A DNA stretch of 64,000 bases. Source: Streptomyces sp. CB02923. GTDB taxonomy: Bacteria; Actinomycetota; Actinomycetes; Streptomycetales; Streptomycetaceae. The stretch is taken from assembly GCF_001905005.1 (NCBI RefSeq), contig NZ_LWKZ01000012.1, positions 1 through 64,000 of the forward strand. The letters are read 5' to 3'. Each line of letters starts with the position of its first letter. Within the stretch, counting starts at the first letter, position 1. The translations under genes were made by a program, and so were the position numbers. Of this stretch, positions 32,132 through 39,612 are shown piece by piece. The notes below the pieces were generated by a model. The model was not told the origin of the DNA and made no database searches. It was given only the letters and a program-made list of their open reading frames with translations.

Positions 32132-32411
32132 GCCCGAGCGCGGGGCAGGTACGGGGACCCTCGTAGAGCCGACGCCGCAGACGTCGCACGGTGACGGCGA
32201 CCACGAGCGCTACGCCCACTATGTCCAGAAGGACAAGATCATGGCGAGCGCGCTCGACGGCACCCCCGTCGTCGCCCTCTGCGGCAAGGTGTGGGTCCCG
32301 GGCCGTGACCCCAAGAAGTACCCGGTCTGCCCCATGTGCAAGGAGATCTACGAGTCCATGAACGCCGGCGGCGACAAGGACAAGGGCGGCAAGGACGGCG
32401 GCAAGAAGTAG
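32118..32411 (+). CDS. DUF3039 family protein
   Basis: The 97-aa actinobacterial protein has a conserved core HGDGDHERYAHYVQKDKIMASALDGTPVVALCGKVWVPGRDPKKYPVCPMCKEIYESM. Three Cys (LCGKVW and CPMC) plus His residues suggest a zinc site. The Gly/Lys-rich tail is disordered. Its function is unknown. It has its own leaderless-type promoter within the upstream gene and is not obviously functionally linked to the transporter. Confidence 0.85.
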   Translation: MSTVEPERGAGTGTLVEPTPQTSHGDGDHERYAHYVQKDKIMASALDGTPVVALCGKVWVPGRDPKKYPVCPMCKEIYESMNAGGDKDKGGKDGGKK

Positions 32412-32434
32412 CCGCCGGGGCCGGTGCTCCGCCG

Positions 32435-32556
32435 CCCGGCTCCCTGTCCGTCCTGCGCGTGTCCGGCCCGTTCCCGTACGAGGAGCGGGCCGCACGCGTG
32501 TTGCGCCGCACGCAGAGGCCCGGCCCCCTCGAACGGAAGACAGGGAGCCGGGCCTC
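32435..32556. terminator. Nested inverted repeats between converging genes
   Basis: A 14-bp perfect repeat pair (32435-32448 with 32539-32552) and a 10-bp hairpin (32515-32524 with 32547-32556) share their right arm, so they are alternative structures. They lie between DUF3039 and the inhibitor gene and probably terminate both. Confidence 0.6.
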
Positions 32557-32600
32557 CGGCGTAGGCGGGCCGGGTGTGCCGGTCCGGTGCGCCGGGTGTG

Positions 32601-33026
32601 TCAGTCGCGCCAGGGGTTGAGGTTGAAGATGTCGCCGCTCTCGACGTTGGCGACGCACTGGTTCGGATAGGTGTGCTTGTACGCGGTCGTCTTGCCGTGC
32701 CAGGTGCCGTGGGCGACGACCGTGACGGGCTGGTAGATCTTCGGGCAGGGGCGCTGCGCGTGCGGGACGCGGGTGTAGTCGCCGTTGGCGAAGGCCAGCT
32801 TGAGGCAGGACGCCTCGGGTGCCGGGTGGCTGCCGCTGGTCGGGAAGCACCGCAGGTAGGCGGCGGCGAGGAGGGGCCCGGAGGGGTCGGTGCCCTGGTG
32901 GACGGCGATGTGCTGGCGGCCGCCGGTCTCCGGCGGGGTCTCCGCGGCGGCGGGGGTGGCGGCGAAGGGCAGCAGCCCCAGGGCGGCGACGGCCAGCAGG
33001 GTGGTGCGTACGGGTTTTGCGCGCAT
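32601..33026 (-). CDS. Streptomyces subtilisin inhibitor (SSI) family protease inhibitor
   Basis: The 141-aa secreted protein has signal peptide MRAKPVRTTLLAVAALGLLPFAATPAAA and an SSI domain. Four Cys (60, 74, 94, 124) match the two SSI disulfides. The motifs SGSHPAPEASC, CPKIYQPVTVVAHGTWHGK and YPNQC are characteristic. The reactive-site loop reads CPKIY, so P1 is Lys96; SSI itself has Met. A Lys P1 predicts inhibition of trypsin-like proteases, as in plasminostreptin-type relatives. AAAGGA precedes the ATG. SSI proteins control extracellular protease activity during development. Confidence 0.92.
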   Translation of the reverse strand: MRAKPVRTTLLAVAALGLLPFAATPAAAETPPETGGRQHIAVHQGTDPSGPLLAAAYLRCFPTSGSHPAPEASCLKLAFANGDYTRVPHAQRPCPKIYQPVTVVAHGTWHGKTTAYKHTYPNQCVANVESGDIFNLNPWRD

Positions 33027-33287
33027 GGGTTCGGTCGGTCCTTTGCGTGTGGTGCGGCTGGGAGCTGCTTCCAGGGGCTGCTGCCGGGGGCCGGTCCGCG
33101 CGGACGGGGTCCGGGGCTGCTTCTGGGAGCCGAGGAGGGACATCTGATTCATAGATAGACGTACCGGGACGGATTGGCGGCGAATGTGGGCCAGAGGTGG
33201 CGTGTCGCCCGTGCCGTTGCCCGATCGGCTCTTGTGGGGGAGCGTCGGCGCGCTTAGCCTCCTGAGGATTGTGCATGGCGAAACGCC

Positions 33288-33306
33288 CGTTGCGTATGTT
33301 GCAACG
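33288..33306. promoter_or_regulatory. Inverted-repeat operator upstream of the sugar ABC operon
   Basis: CGTTGCGTATGTTGCAACG is a 6-7-6 inverted repeat 20 bases before the binding-protein start and 29 bases downstream of a -10-like TAGCCT (33254-33259). Its form suits a LacI or ROK-type sugar repressor; none is encoded next to it. Confidence 0.5.
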
Positions 33307-33325
33307 TTCCTTCAGGGGGTCCTCA

Positions 33326-34624
33326 ATGCAGCTCTCCGCCCGAACCGCCGCCCGCACGGCGGCACTTGTCCTGGCCGTCGTCACCGCCGCCGGCTGCGCG
33401 CCGTCCACCACGGGCGGCGGCGCCAAGGAGGACAGCAAGACCGGCACGCTGCGGGTCTGGCTCTTCCAGGAGGTCAACAACAAGCCCAAGGAAGACGTCG
33501 TCCGCAAGGCGGTCGCGGACTTCGAGGCCGCACACCGGGGCGCCAAGGTCGATGTCGACTACATCCCGGTCGACACCCGCGCCCAGCGCATCAAGGCCGC
33601 CTTCAACGACCCCAAGAGCGCCCCCGACGTCATCGAGTACGGGAACACCGACACCGCCGGGTACGTCAAGGACGGCGGACTGGCCGACGTCGGCAAGGAG
33701 TTCGCCGCCTGGCAGGACGCCAAGGACACCGACCCGACGGCCAAGGAGTCGGTGACCGTGGACGGCAAGGTCTACGGCGCTCCGCTGTTCGTCGGCGTCA
33801 GGGCGCTGTACTACCGCACCGATGTGTTCAAGGACCTGGGCATCGCCGTCCCCACGACCCAGGACGAGATCGCCACGGCCGCCCGTAAGATCCGCAAGGA
33901 GCGGCCGGAGCTGTACGGGATCGCCGTCGGCGGCGCGTACACCTACGGAGCGCTGCCCTACCTGTGGGCGCACGGCGGCGAGTTGGCGACCGGCAAGGGC
34001 GAGGCGTACACCGCCGCCCTGGACAGCCCGAAGGCGCAGGCGGGCATCAAGGCGTACGCGGACCTCTTCGGCGACACCAACTGCCCGGCCGCCAAGTGCG
34101 CCGAGATGGGCGGCAACGACGCCGTCGCCGCGTTCGCCGCGGGCAAGGCGGGCATGACGATCGGCGGCGACTTCAGCCACCAGGCCATGGAGGACGGCAA
34201 GGTCAAGGGCAAGTACGCGGTCGTGCCGCTGCCCGGCACCGCGAAGGGCTCGATCGCCCCGGCCTTCGCGGGCGGCAACAACATCGGTGTCCTCAAGAGC
34301 AGTTCGCACCGCACACTGGCCGTCGACCTGATGAAGTCGCTGGCCGGCAAGGACAGCCAGCGGCGGCTGTTCGACGCGATGGGCTTCCTGCCGACGTACG
34401 CCGACGTACGGGCCGAGGCGGCGAAGAAGCAGCCGTTCGTCCAGCCCTTCGTGCGGACGCTGGAGGCGGGCGCCAAGTTCGTGCCGGCCTCCCCGGCCTG
34501 GGGCACCATCGACTCCTCGCTGGTGCTGCCGACGATGTACCAGGAGATCGTCAGCGGCCGCAAGGACGTCGCCGCGGCGTCCGGTGACGCCGCGAAGAAG
34601 ATGAACGAGGCGTTCAAGAAGTGA
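33326..34624 (+). CDS. Sugar ABC transporter substrate-binding lipoprotein
   Basis: The 432-aa binding protein of the maltose/oligosaccharide (SBP type 1) class captures sugar outside the membrane. Lipoprotein signal is MQLSARTAARTAALVLAVVTAAGC with Cys24. The mature part has LRVWLFQEVNNKPKEDVVRKAVADFEAAHRG, DVIEYGNTDTAGYVKDGGLADV and GKVYGAPLFVGVRALYYRTDVF, typical of family 1. The operon continues with two permeases and a hexosaminidase, so N-acetylglucosamine-containing oligosaccharides are the likely ligand (inference). The start at 33326 is set by the signal peptide. Confidence 0.92.
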   Translation: MQLSARTAARTAALVLAVVTAAGCAPSTTGGGAKEDSKTGTLRVWLFQEVNNKPKEDVVRKAVADFEAAHRGAKVDVDYIPVDTRAQRIKAAFNDPKSAPDVIEYGNTDTAGYVKDGGLADVGKEFAAWQDAKDTDPTAKESVTVDGKVYGAPLFVGVRALYYRTDVFKDLGIAVPTTQDEIATAARKIRKERPELYGIAVGGAYTYGALPYLWAHGGELATGKGEAYTAALDSPKAQAGIKAYADLFGDTNCPAAKCAEMGGNDAVAAFAAGKAGMTIGGDFSHQAMEDGKVKGKYAVVPLPGTAKGSIAPAFAGGNNIGVLKSSSHRTLAVDLMKSLAGKDSQRRLFDAMGFLPTYADVRAEAAKKQPFVQPFVRTLEAGAKFVPASPAWGTIDSSLVLPTMYQEIVSGRKDVAAASGDAAKKMNEAFKK

Positions 34625-35580
34625 CGCTCACGGTCAAGGAAGCACGCGCCGGTGGCGGCCGTACGCCGCGCGCCGCCGGCCGCCGCGTACGGCCGCCGTC
34701 CCGGCACGGGAGCCGCTGGACGCCGTGGCTCTACCTCGCCCCCGCCCTGGTCGTACTGGGCGGTCTGCTCGTCTACCCGATCTACCAGCTCGGCCTGATC
34801 TCGTTCCTCGAATACACCCAGGCCCAGGTCAGCGGCGGCGAACCGACCACCTTCAAGGGGCTGGCGAACTACGCCGAACTGTTCGGGGACGGCCAGTTCT
34901 GGCAGGTGCTGCTGGCGACGGTGGTGTTCGCCGCGGCCTGCGTCCTGAGCACACTGGCCGTCGGCTGCTCGTTCGCCGTCCTGCTCACCCGGATCCGGGC
35001 GGTGCCGCGGCTGGCCCTGATGCTCGCCGCGCTCGGCGCCTGGGCCACCCCGGCCATCACCGGCTCCACCGTCTGGGTCTTCCTCTTCGACCCGGACTTC
35101 GGGCCGGTGAACCGGGTGCTGGGCCTCGGCGACTTCTCCTGGACCTACGGGCGCTACAGCGCCTTCGCGCTGGTCCTGCTGGAAGTGGTCTGGTGCTCGT
35201 TCCCGTTCGTGATGGTGACCGTCTACGCGGGCATCCGGGCGATCCCCGGCGAGGTGCTGGAGGCCGCCGCCATGGACGGCGCGTCGCAGTGGCGGATCTG
35301 GCGCTCGGTCATGGCGCCGATGCTGCGGCCGATCCTCGTCGTCGTCACGATCCAGTCGGTCATCTGGGACTTCAAGGTCTTCACCCAGATCTACGTCATG
35401 ACCAACGGCGGCGGCATCGCCGGGCAGAACCTCGTACTGAACGTGTACGCCTACCAGAAGGCGTTCGCCTCGTCCCAGTACAGCCTGGGCTCGGCGATCG
35501 GCATCGTGATGCTGCTGATCCTGCTGGCCGTCACGCTCGTCTACCTGCGCCTGCTGCGCCGACAAGGGGAAGAACAGTGA
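34621..35580 (+). CDS. Sugar ABC transporter permease (MalF type)
   Basis: The 319-aa permease has six predicted TM helices after a basic N-terminus (RVRPPSRHGSRWTPWLYLAPALVVLGGLLVYPIYQLGLISFLEY). The ATPase-contact EAA loop reads VLEAAAMDGASQWRIWRSVMAPMLRPI. The GTG start overlaps the binding-protein stop (GTGA), indicating translational coupling. It pairs with the next permease. No ATPase is encoded in the operon. Confidence 0.93.
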   Translation: MTLTVKEARAGGGRTPRAAGRRVRPPSRHGSRWTPWLYLAPALVVLGGLLVYPIYQLGLISFLEYTQAQVSGGEPTTFKGLANYAELFGDGQFWQVLLATVVFAAACVLSTLAVGCSFAVLLTRIRAVPRLALMLAALGAWATPAITGSTVWVFLFDPDFGPVNRVLGLGDFSWTYGRYSAFALVLLEVVWCSFPFVMVTVYAGIRAIPGEVLEAAAMDGASQWRIWRSVMAPMLRPILVVVTIQSVIWDFKVFTQIYVMTNGGGIAGQNLVLNVYAYQKAFASSQYSLGSAIGIVMLLILLAVTLVYLRLLRRQGEEQ

Positions 35581-36458
35581 GTGGGGGAAAAGTGGGTGTG
35601 GTCCGTATGCCGCGGATACGGCGGCCCGGTCGGCTGGCCGCCGAGACGGGCGCGCTGCTGATCGCCGCCGCCGTGGCCTTCCCCCTCTACTGGATGGTGC
35701 TGTCCGCCTTCAAACCGGCGGGCGAGATCCAGTCCACCGAGCCGCTGCCCTGGACACTGCACCCCTCGCTGGACGCCTTCCGGCGGGTCTTCCAGCAGCA
35801 GGACTTCGGCCGCTACTTCCTGAACAGCCTGTTCGTGGCGGGCGTCGTCGTCATCGTCTCCGCGCTGATCGCCTTCCTCGCGGCGACGGCCGTCACCCGC
35901 TTCCGCTTCCGGTTCCGTACGACGCTGCTGATCATGTTCCTGGTCGCGCAGATGGTGCCGGTCGAGGCGCTGACCATCCCGCTGTTCTTCCTGATGCGGG
36001 ACGTCGGCGACGCCGTACCCGGTATCGGCCTGAACACCCTCGGCTCACTGATCCTGCCGCACCTCGCCTTCTCCCTGCCCTTCGCGATCTGGATGCTGCG
36101 CGGCTTCGTCAAGGCCGTACCGCAGGCCCTGGAGGAGGCCGCCTACCTGGACGGCGCGTCCCGCTCCCGCTTCCTGTGGCAGATCCTCTTCCCGCTCGTC
36201 TTCCCCGGTCTCGTCGCGACCAGCGTCTTCTCCTTCATCACCACCTGGAACGACTTCCTCTTCGCCAAGTCCTTCATCATCAGCGCGACGGAGAACTCCA
36301 CCCTCCCGATGGCCCTGCTGGTCTTCTTCAAGCCGGACGAGAACGACTGGGGCGGCATCATGGCGGCCTCGACCGTGATGACCGTGCCCGTACTCGTCTT
36401 CTTCGTGCTCGTCCAGCGCAGGCTGGTGTCGGGCATGGGCGGCGCGGTGAAGGACTGA
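35577..36458 (+). CDS. Sugar ABC transporter permease (MalG type)
   Basis: The 293-aa permease has six TM helices and the EAA loop ALEEAAYLDGASRSRFLWQILFPLVFPG. The FPLYWMVLSAFKPAGEI N-terminus is characteristic of MalG-type carbohydrate permeases. It overlaps the first permease by 4 bases (GTGA) and has AGGGGAAG upstream. The transporter most likely borrows the shared ATPase MsiK, which serves many Streptomyces sugar importers; this is established for related systems and inferred here. Confidence 0.93.
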   Translation: MSGGKVGVVRMPRIRRPGRLAAETGALLIAAAVAFPLYWMVLSAFKPAGEIQSTEPLPWTLHPSLDAFRRVFQQQDFGRYFLNSLFVAGVVVIVSALIAFLAATAVTRFRFRFRTTLLIMFLVAQMVPVEALTIPLFFLMRDVGDAVPGIGLNTLGSLILPHLAFSLPFAIWMLRGFVKAVPQALEEAAYLDGASRSRFLWQILFPLVFPGLVATSVFSFITTWNDFLFAKSFIISATENSTLPMALLVFFKPDENDWGGIMAASTVMTVPVLVFFVLVQRRLVSGMGGAVKD

Positions 36459-36495
36459 CGACGCCCACGCCCCTCCCGTGAACCTTCCCGGCCAC

Positions 36496-36541
36496 CCTTA
36501 CCTCCCCCTTCCTTACCTCCCCTTTCCTCACCTCCCCCTTT
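36496..36541 (+). repeat. Three tandem copies of a 16-bp pyrimidine repeat
   Basis: CCTTACCTCCCCTTTC-like units lie between the permease and hexosaminidase genes. One strand is almost entirely pyrimidine. Confidence 0.65.
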
Positions 36542-36566
36542 AGCCCAGCGACAGAAGGGTCAGCAC

Positions 36567-38246
36567 ATGGACGACGCAGTGACGGCGGACGGCCCCCGGA
36601 CGGAGGCCGCCCTGATACCGCAGCCGCGCGACACCCGGCCGGAGGACGGCGCGTTCCTCCTCGGGCCGGGGACCGTACTGGACGCGGGCCCCGGTACGGA
36701 GGCCACCGCGGCCTGGCTGCGCGGCACCGTCGGCGCCGCGACCGGTCTGCCGCTCCCGTCGGGCACCACGGGAGACGGCACCACCGACGGCAGCGGCGTG
36801 CTCCGCCTGCGCATCGACGCCGACACCGCCGAAGCGCTCGGCCCCGAGGGCTACCGGCTGACCGCCGACAGCAGCGGCGTCACCCTCCTCGGCGGCGGCG
36901 CGGCCGGCACGTTCTGGGGAGCGCAGACACTGCGGCAGCTGCTCGGCCCCGCCGCGCACCGCCGCGCGCCCCTGCGCCCCGGACAGCGCTGGTCCGTACC
37001 GGCCGTACGGGTCGAGGACGCGCCCCGCTTCGCCTGGCGCGGCATGATGCTCGACGTCGCCCGCCACTTCCTGCCCAAGGACGGCGTGCTGCGCTACATC
37101 GACCTGCTCGCCGCGCACAAGCTCAACGTCCTGCACTTCCACCTCACCGACGACCAGGGCTGGCGGATCGAGATCAAGCGCCACCCCCGGCTCACCGAGG
37201 ACGGCGCCTGGCGCGAGCGCACCAAGCTGGGCCACCGGGCCTCCCCCCTGTGGGACGAGCGTCCGCACGGCGGCCACTACACCCAGGACGACATCCGCGA
37301 GATCGTCGCCTACGCCGACGCGCGGCATATCACCGTCGTCCCGGAGATCGAGATCCCGGGCCACTCGCAGGCCGCCATCTCGGCATACCCGGAACTGGGC
37401 AACACCGACGTCATCGACACCAACTCCCTCAAGCCCTGGGACACGTGGGGCGTCAACCCGAATATATTGGCCCCCACTGACAACACCCTGCGTTTCTACG
37501 AAGGGGTGCTGGAAGAGGTCCTCGACCTCTTCCCCTCCCAATTCGTGCACATCGGCGGCGACGAGTGCCCCAAGGACCAGTGGCGGGCCTCGCCGAACGC
37601 CCAGGCCCGCATCAAGGAGCTGGGCCTGGCCGACGAGGACGAGCTGCAGAGCTGGTTCATCCGGCACTTCGACCGGTGGCTGGCCGACCGCGGCCGCCGC
37701 CTGATCGGCTGGGACGAGATCCTGGAGGGCGGCCTCGCGCCCGGCGCCGCGGTGTCGTCCTGGCGCGGCTACGCGGGTGGCATCGCCGCCGCCCGCGCGG
37801 GCCACGACGTCGTCATGTGCCCCGAGCAGCAGGTCTACCTGGACCACCGGCAGCACGACGGCCCCGACGAACCCGTACCGATCGGTTACGTACGGACCCT
37901 GGAGGACGTCTACCGCTTCGAGCCGGTACCGCCGCAACTGACGCCGGAACAGGCCGCCCACGTGCTCGGCACCCAGGCCAACGTCTGGACCGAGGTGATG
38001 GAGAACCAGCAGCGGCTGGACTACCAGGTCTTCCCGCGGCTCGCCGCCTTCGCCGAGGTGGCCTGGTCGCAGCTGCCGCCCCCCGAAGAGCGCGACCACG
38101 CCGGGTTCACCCGCCGGATGGCCGCCCACTACGACCGCCTGGACGCGCTCGGCGTCGACTACCGGCCGCCCGGCGGCCCCCTCCCGCGGCAGCGGCGCCC
38201 CGGGTTGCTCGGACGTCCGATCGAGGGGTCGCCCCCAAACGTGTGA
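36567..38246 (+). CDS. Beta-N-acetylhexosaminidase, GH20 family
   Basis: The 559-aa glycoside hydrolase removes terminal N-acetylhexosamine from chitooligosaccharides by substrate-assisted catalysis. An N-terminal GH20b domain (residues about 15-150) precedes the barrel starting at RFAWRGMMLDVARHF. LNVLHFHLTDDQGWRIEI and the catalytic Asp-Glu pair in FVHIGGDECPK (near residue 331) are clear, as are the substrate-binding Trp residues GWDEILEGG and WTEVMENQQ. There is no signal peptide, so it probably acts on imported oligosaccharides. AGAAGGG precedes the ATG. It is downstream of, and likely co-regulated with, the ABC transporter. Confidence 0.94.
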   Translation: MDDAVTADGPRTEAALIPQPRDTRPEDGAFLLGPGTVLDAGPGTEATAAWLRGTVGAATGLPLPSGTTGDGTTDGSGVLRLRIDADTAEALGPEGYRLTADSSGVTLLGGGAAGTFWGAQTLRQLLGPAAHRRAPLRPGQRWSVPAVRVEDAPRFAWRGMMLDVARHFLPKDGVLRYIDLLAAHKLNVLHFHLTDDQGWRIEIKRHPRLTEDGAWRERTKLGHRASPLWDERPHGGHYTQDDIREIVAYADARHITVVPEIEIPGHSQAAISAYPELGNTDVIDTNSLKPWDTWGVNPNILAPTDNTLRFYEGVLEEVLDLFPSQFVHIGGDECPKDQWRASPNAQARIKELGLADEDELQSWFIRHFDRWLADRGRRLIGWDEILEGGLAPGAAVSSWRGYAGGIAAARAGHDVVMCPEQQVYLDHRQHDGPDEPVPIGYVRTLEDVYRFEPVPPQLTPEQAAHVLGTQANVWTEVMENQQRLDYQVFPRLAAFAEVAWSQLPPPEERDHAGFTRRMAAHYDRLDALGVDYRPPGGPLPRQRRPGLLGRPIEGSPPNV

Positions 38247-38715
38247 GCCGGGGCGGATGCGGGCGGCCGGAGCGGCCGGTTGCTGGGACGGTGGTTCCCG
38301 CGGAACGCACTCGACGCAGCCAAGGTGATGTATGTCCGGTAAGTCGCACCACGTGCCCCCGAGGGTGCCCGTCGGCGCGCCCCATGGCCCCCGGCTCCGG
38401 CCGGGGCGCCGTCCCGCGCGCCACGGCCGCCCCGCACGTCACGCCTGGTCCGCCGCACCCCGGCCCGCACCCCGGCCGCCGTCCCCCTCCCACGCGGCGG
38501 CACCCCCCGCCCGCGCACGCCCCGAACGTCCCGAACGCCCCGAACACCGGCCATGTCCCGTACGCGAAGCGCCCCCTGCCGGGCGAGGGCGCCTCGAAGC
38601 CGGGCCCTAGCACCGCGGGCCTGCAAAGATGTGCCAGAGTTGCCACGTCCGGACCGTGAGCACGTACCGTACGGCGGAGCGGAACAGCCGGGACACCGGG
38701 GAAGGGGCAGCTGGG
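38247..38715. other. 469-base region between hexosaminidase and the dehydrogenase operon
   Basis: No convincing gene. A 92-codon frame at 38332-38610 is nearly all Pro/Arg/Ala/His and reads as noise. Composition is C-rich in the middle. The promoter of the dehydrogenase operon should be near the right end but was not identified. Confidence 0.4.
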
Positions 38716-39612
38716 TTGACCACGCACGCACCGCAGGCTTCGCAATCGGTGACGTTGCCGGCCTCGCTCGACGAGGCCGTGGCGGCGCTCGCCGCCATGC
38801 CCGCCGCCGTGCCCGTCGCGGGCGGTACGGACCTGATGGCCGCCGTCAACTCCGGGCTGCTGCGGCCCGCGGGACTGGTGGGCCTCGGCCGGATCAGCGA
38901 GATCCGCGGCTGGCAGTACCAGGACGGCCACGCCCTGCTCGGCGCGGGCCTGACCCTCGCCCGCATGGGCCGCCCCGACTTCGCCGCGCTCATCCCCGGC
39001 CTGGCCGCCGCCGCCCGCGCCGCCGGCCCCCCGCAGATCCGCAACGCGGGCACCCTCGGCGGCAACATCGTCACCTCCGCGCCCACCGGCGACACCCTGC
39101 CGGTGCTCGCCGCCCTCGAAGCGAACCTCGTCGTCGCCGGACCCGGCGGCGCCCGCCGCGAGGTCCCCGTCAGCCACCTGCTCGCCGGACGCGAGATGCT
39201 GCGCCCCGGCGAACTCGTCGGCTACGTACGGGTGCCGCTGCTGCACGCCCCGCAGACCTTCCTCAAAGCCACCGGCCGCACCGGCCCCGGACGCGCGACC
39301 GCTTCGGTGGCCCTCGTCCTGGACCCGGCCCGGCGCGGCGTGCGCTGCGCGGTCGGCGCGGTGGCCGCCATGCCCCTGCGCCCCCTGGAGGCCGAGCAGT
39401 GGGTGGCCTCCATCATCGACTGGGACGGTGAACGGACCCTGGTACCCGAGGCGCTGGCCGCCTTCGGCGACTACGTGGCCGCCGCCTGCATCCCCGACCC
39501 GCCCCCGCCGCAGGACGGCACGCAGCCGCAGACCCTGCCGCCCGCCGCGCTGCACCTGCGTCGTACGGTGGCGGCCCTGGCCCGCCGAGCACTTGGGAGG
39601 GCGCTCTCGTGA
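38716..39612 (+). CDS. Xanthine dehydrogenase family, FAD-binding subunit
   Basis: The 298-aa medium subunit carries electrons between the 2Fe-2S centres and NAD. The FAD-binding signatures are AVPVAGGTDLMAAVNSGLLRP near the start and AGPPQIRNAGTLGGNIVTSAPTGDTLPVLAALEA. The C-terminal CO-dehydrogenase flavoprotein domain follows (GRTGPGRATASVALVLD). The TTG at 38716, after GGAAGGGG, gives the family-like MTTHAPQASQSVTLPASLDEAV; ATG 38629 or GTG 38656 are alternatives. It overlaps the next gene by 4 bases. Confidence 0.88.
   Translation: MTTHAPQASQSVTLPASLDEAVAALAAMPAAVPVAGGTDLMAAVNSGLLRPAGLVGLGRISEIRGWQYQDGHALLGAGLTLARMGRPDFAALIPGLAAAARAAGPPQIRNAGTLGGNIVTSAPTGDTLPVLAALEANLVVAGPGGARREVPVSHLLAGREMLRPGELVGYVRVPLLHAPQTFLKATGRTGPGRATASVALVLDPARRGVRCAVGAVAAMPLRPLEAEQWVASIIDWDGERTLVPEALAAFGDYVAAACIPDPPPPQDGTQPQTLPPAALHLRRTVAALARRALGRALS

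Noticed and set aside
38332..38610. A 92-codon frame before the dehydrogenase operon
   Set aside because: Nearly all Pro, Arg, Ala and His, typical of random translation of GC-rich DNA; the ribosome binding site is poor.
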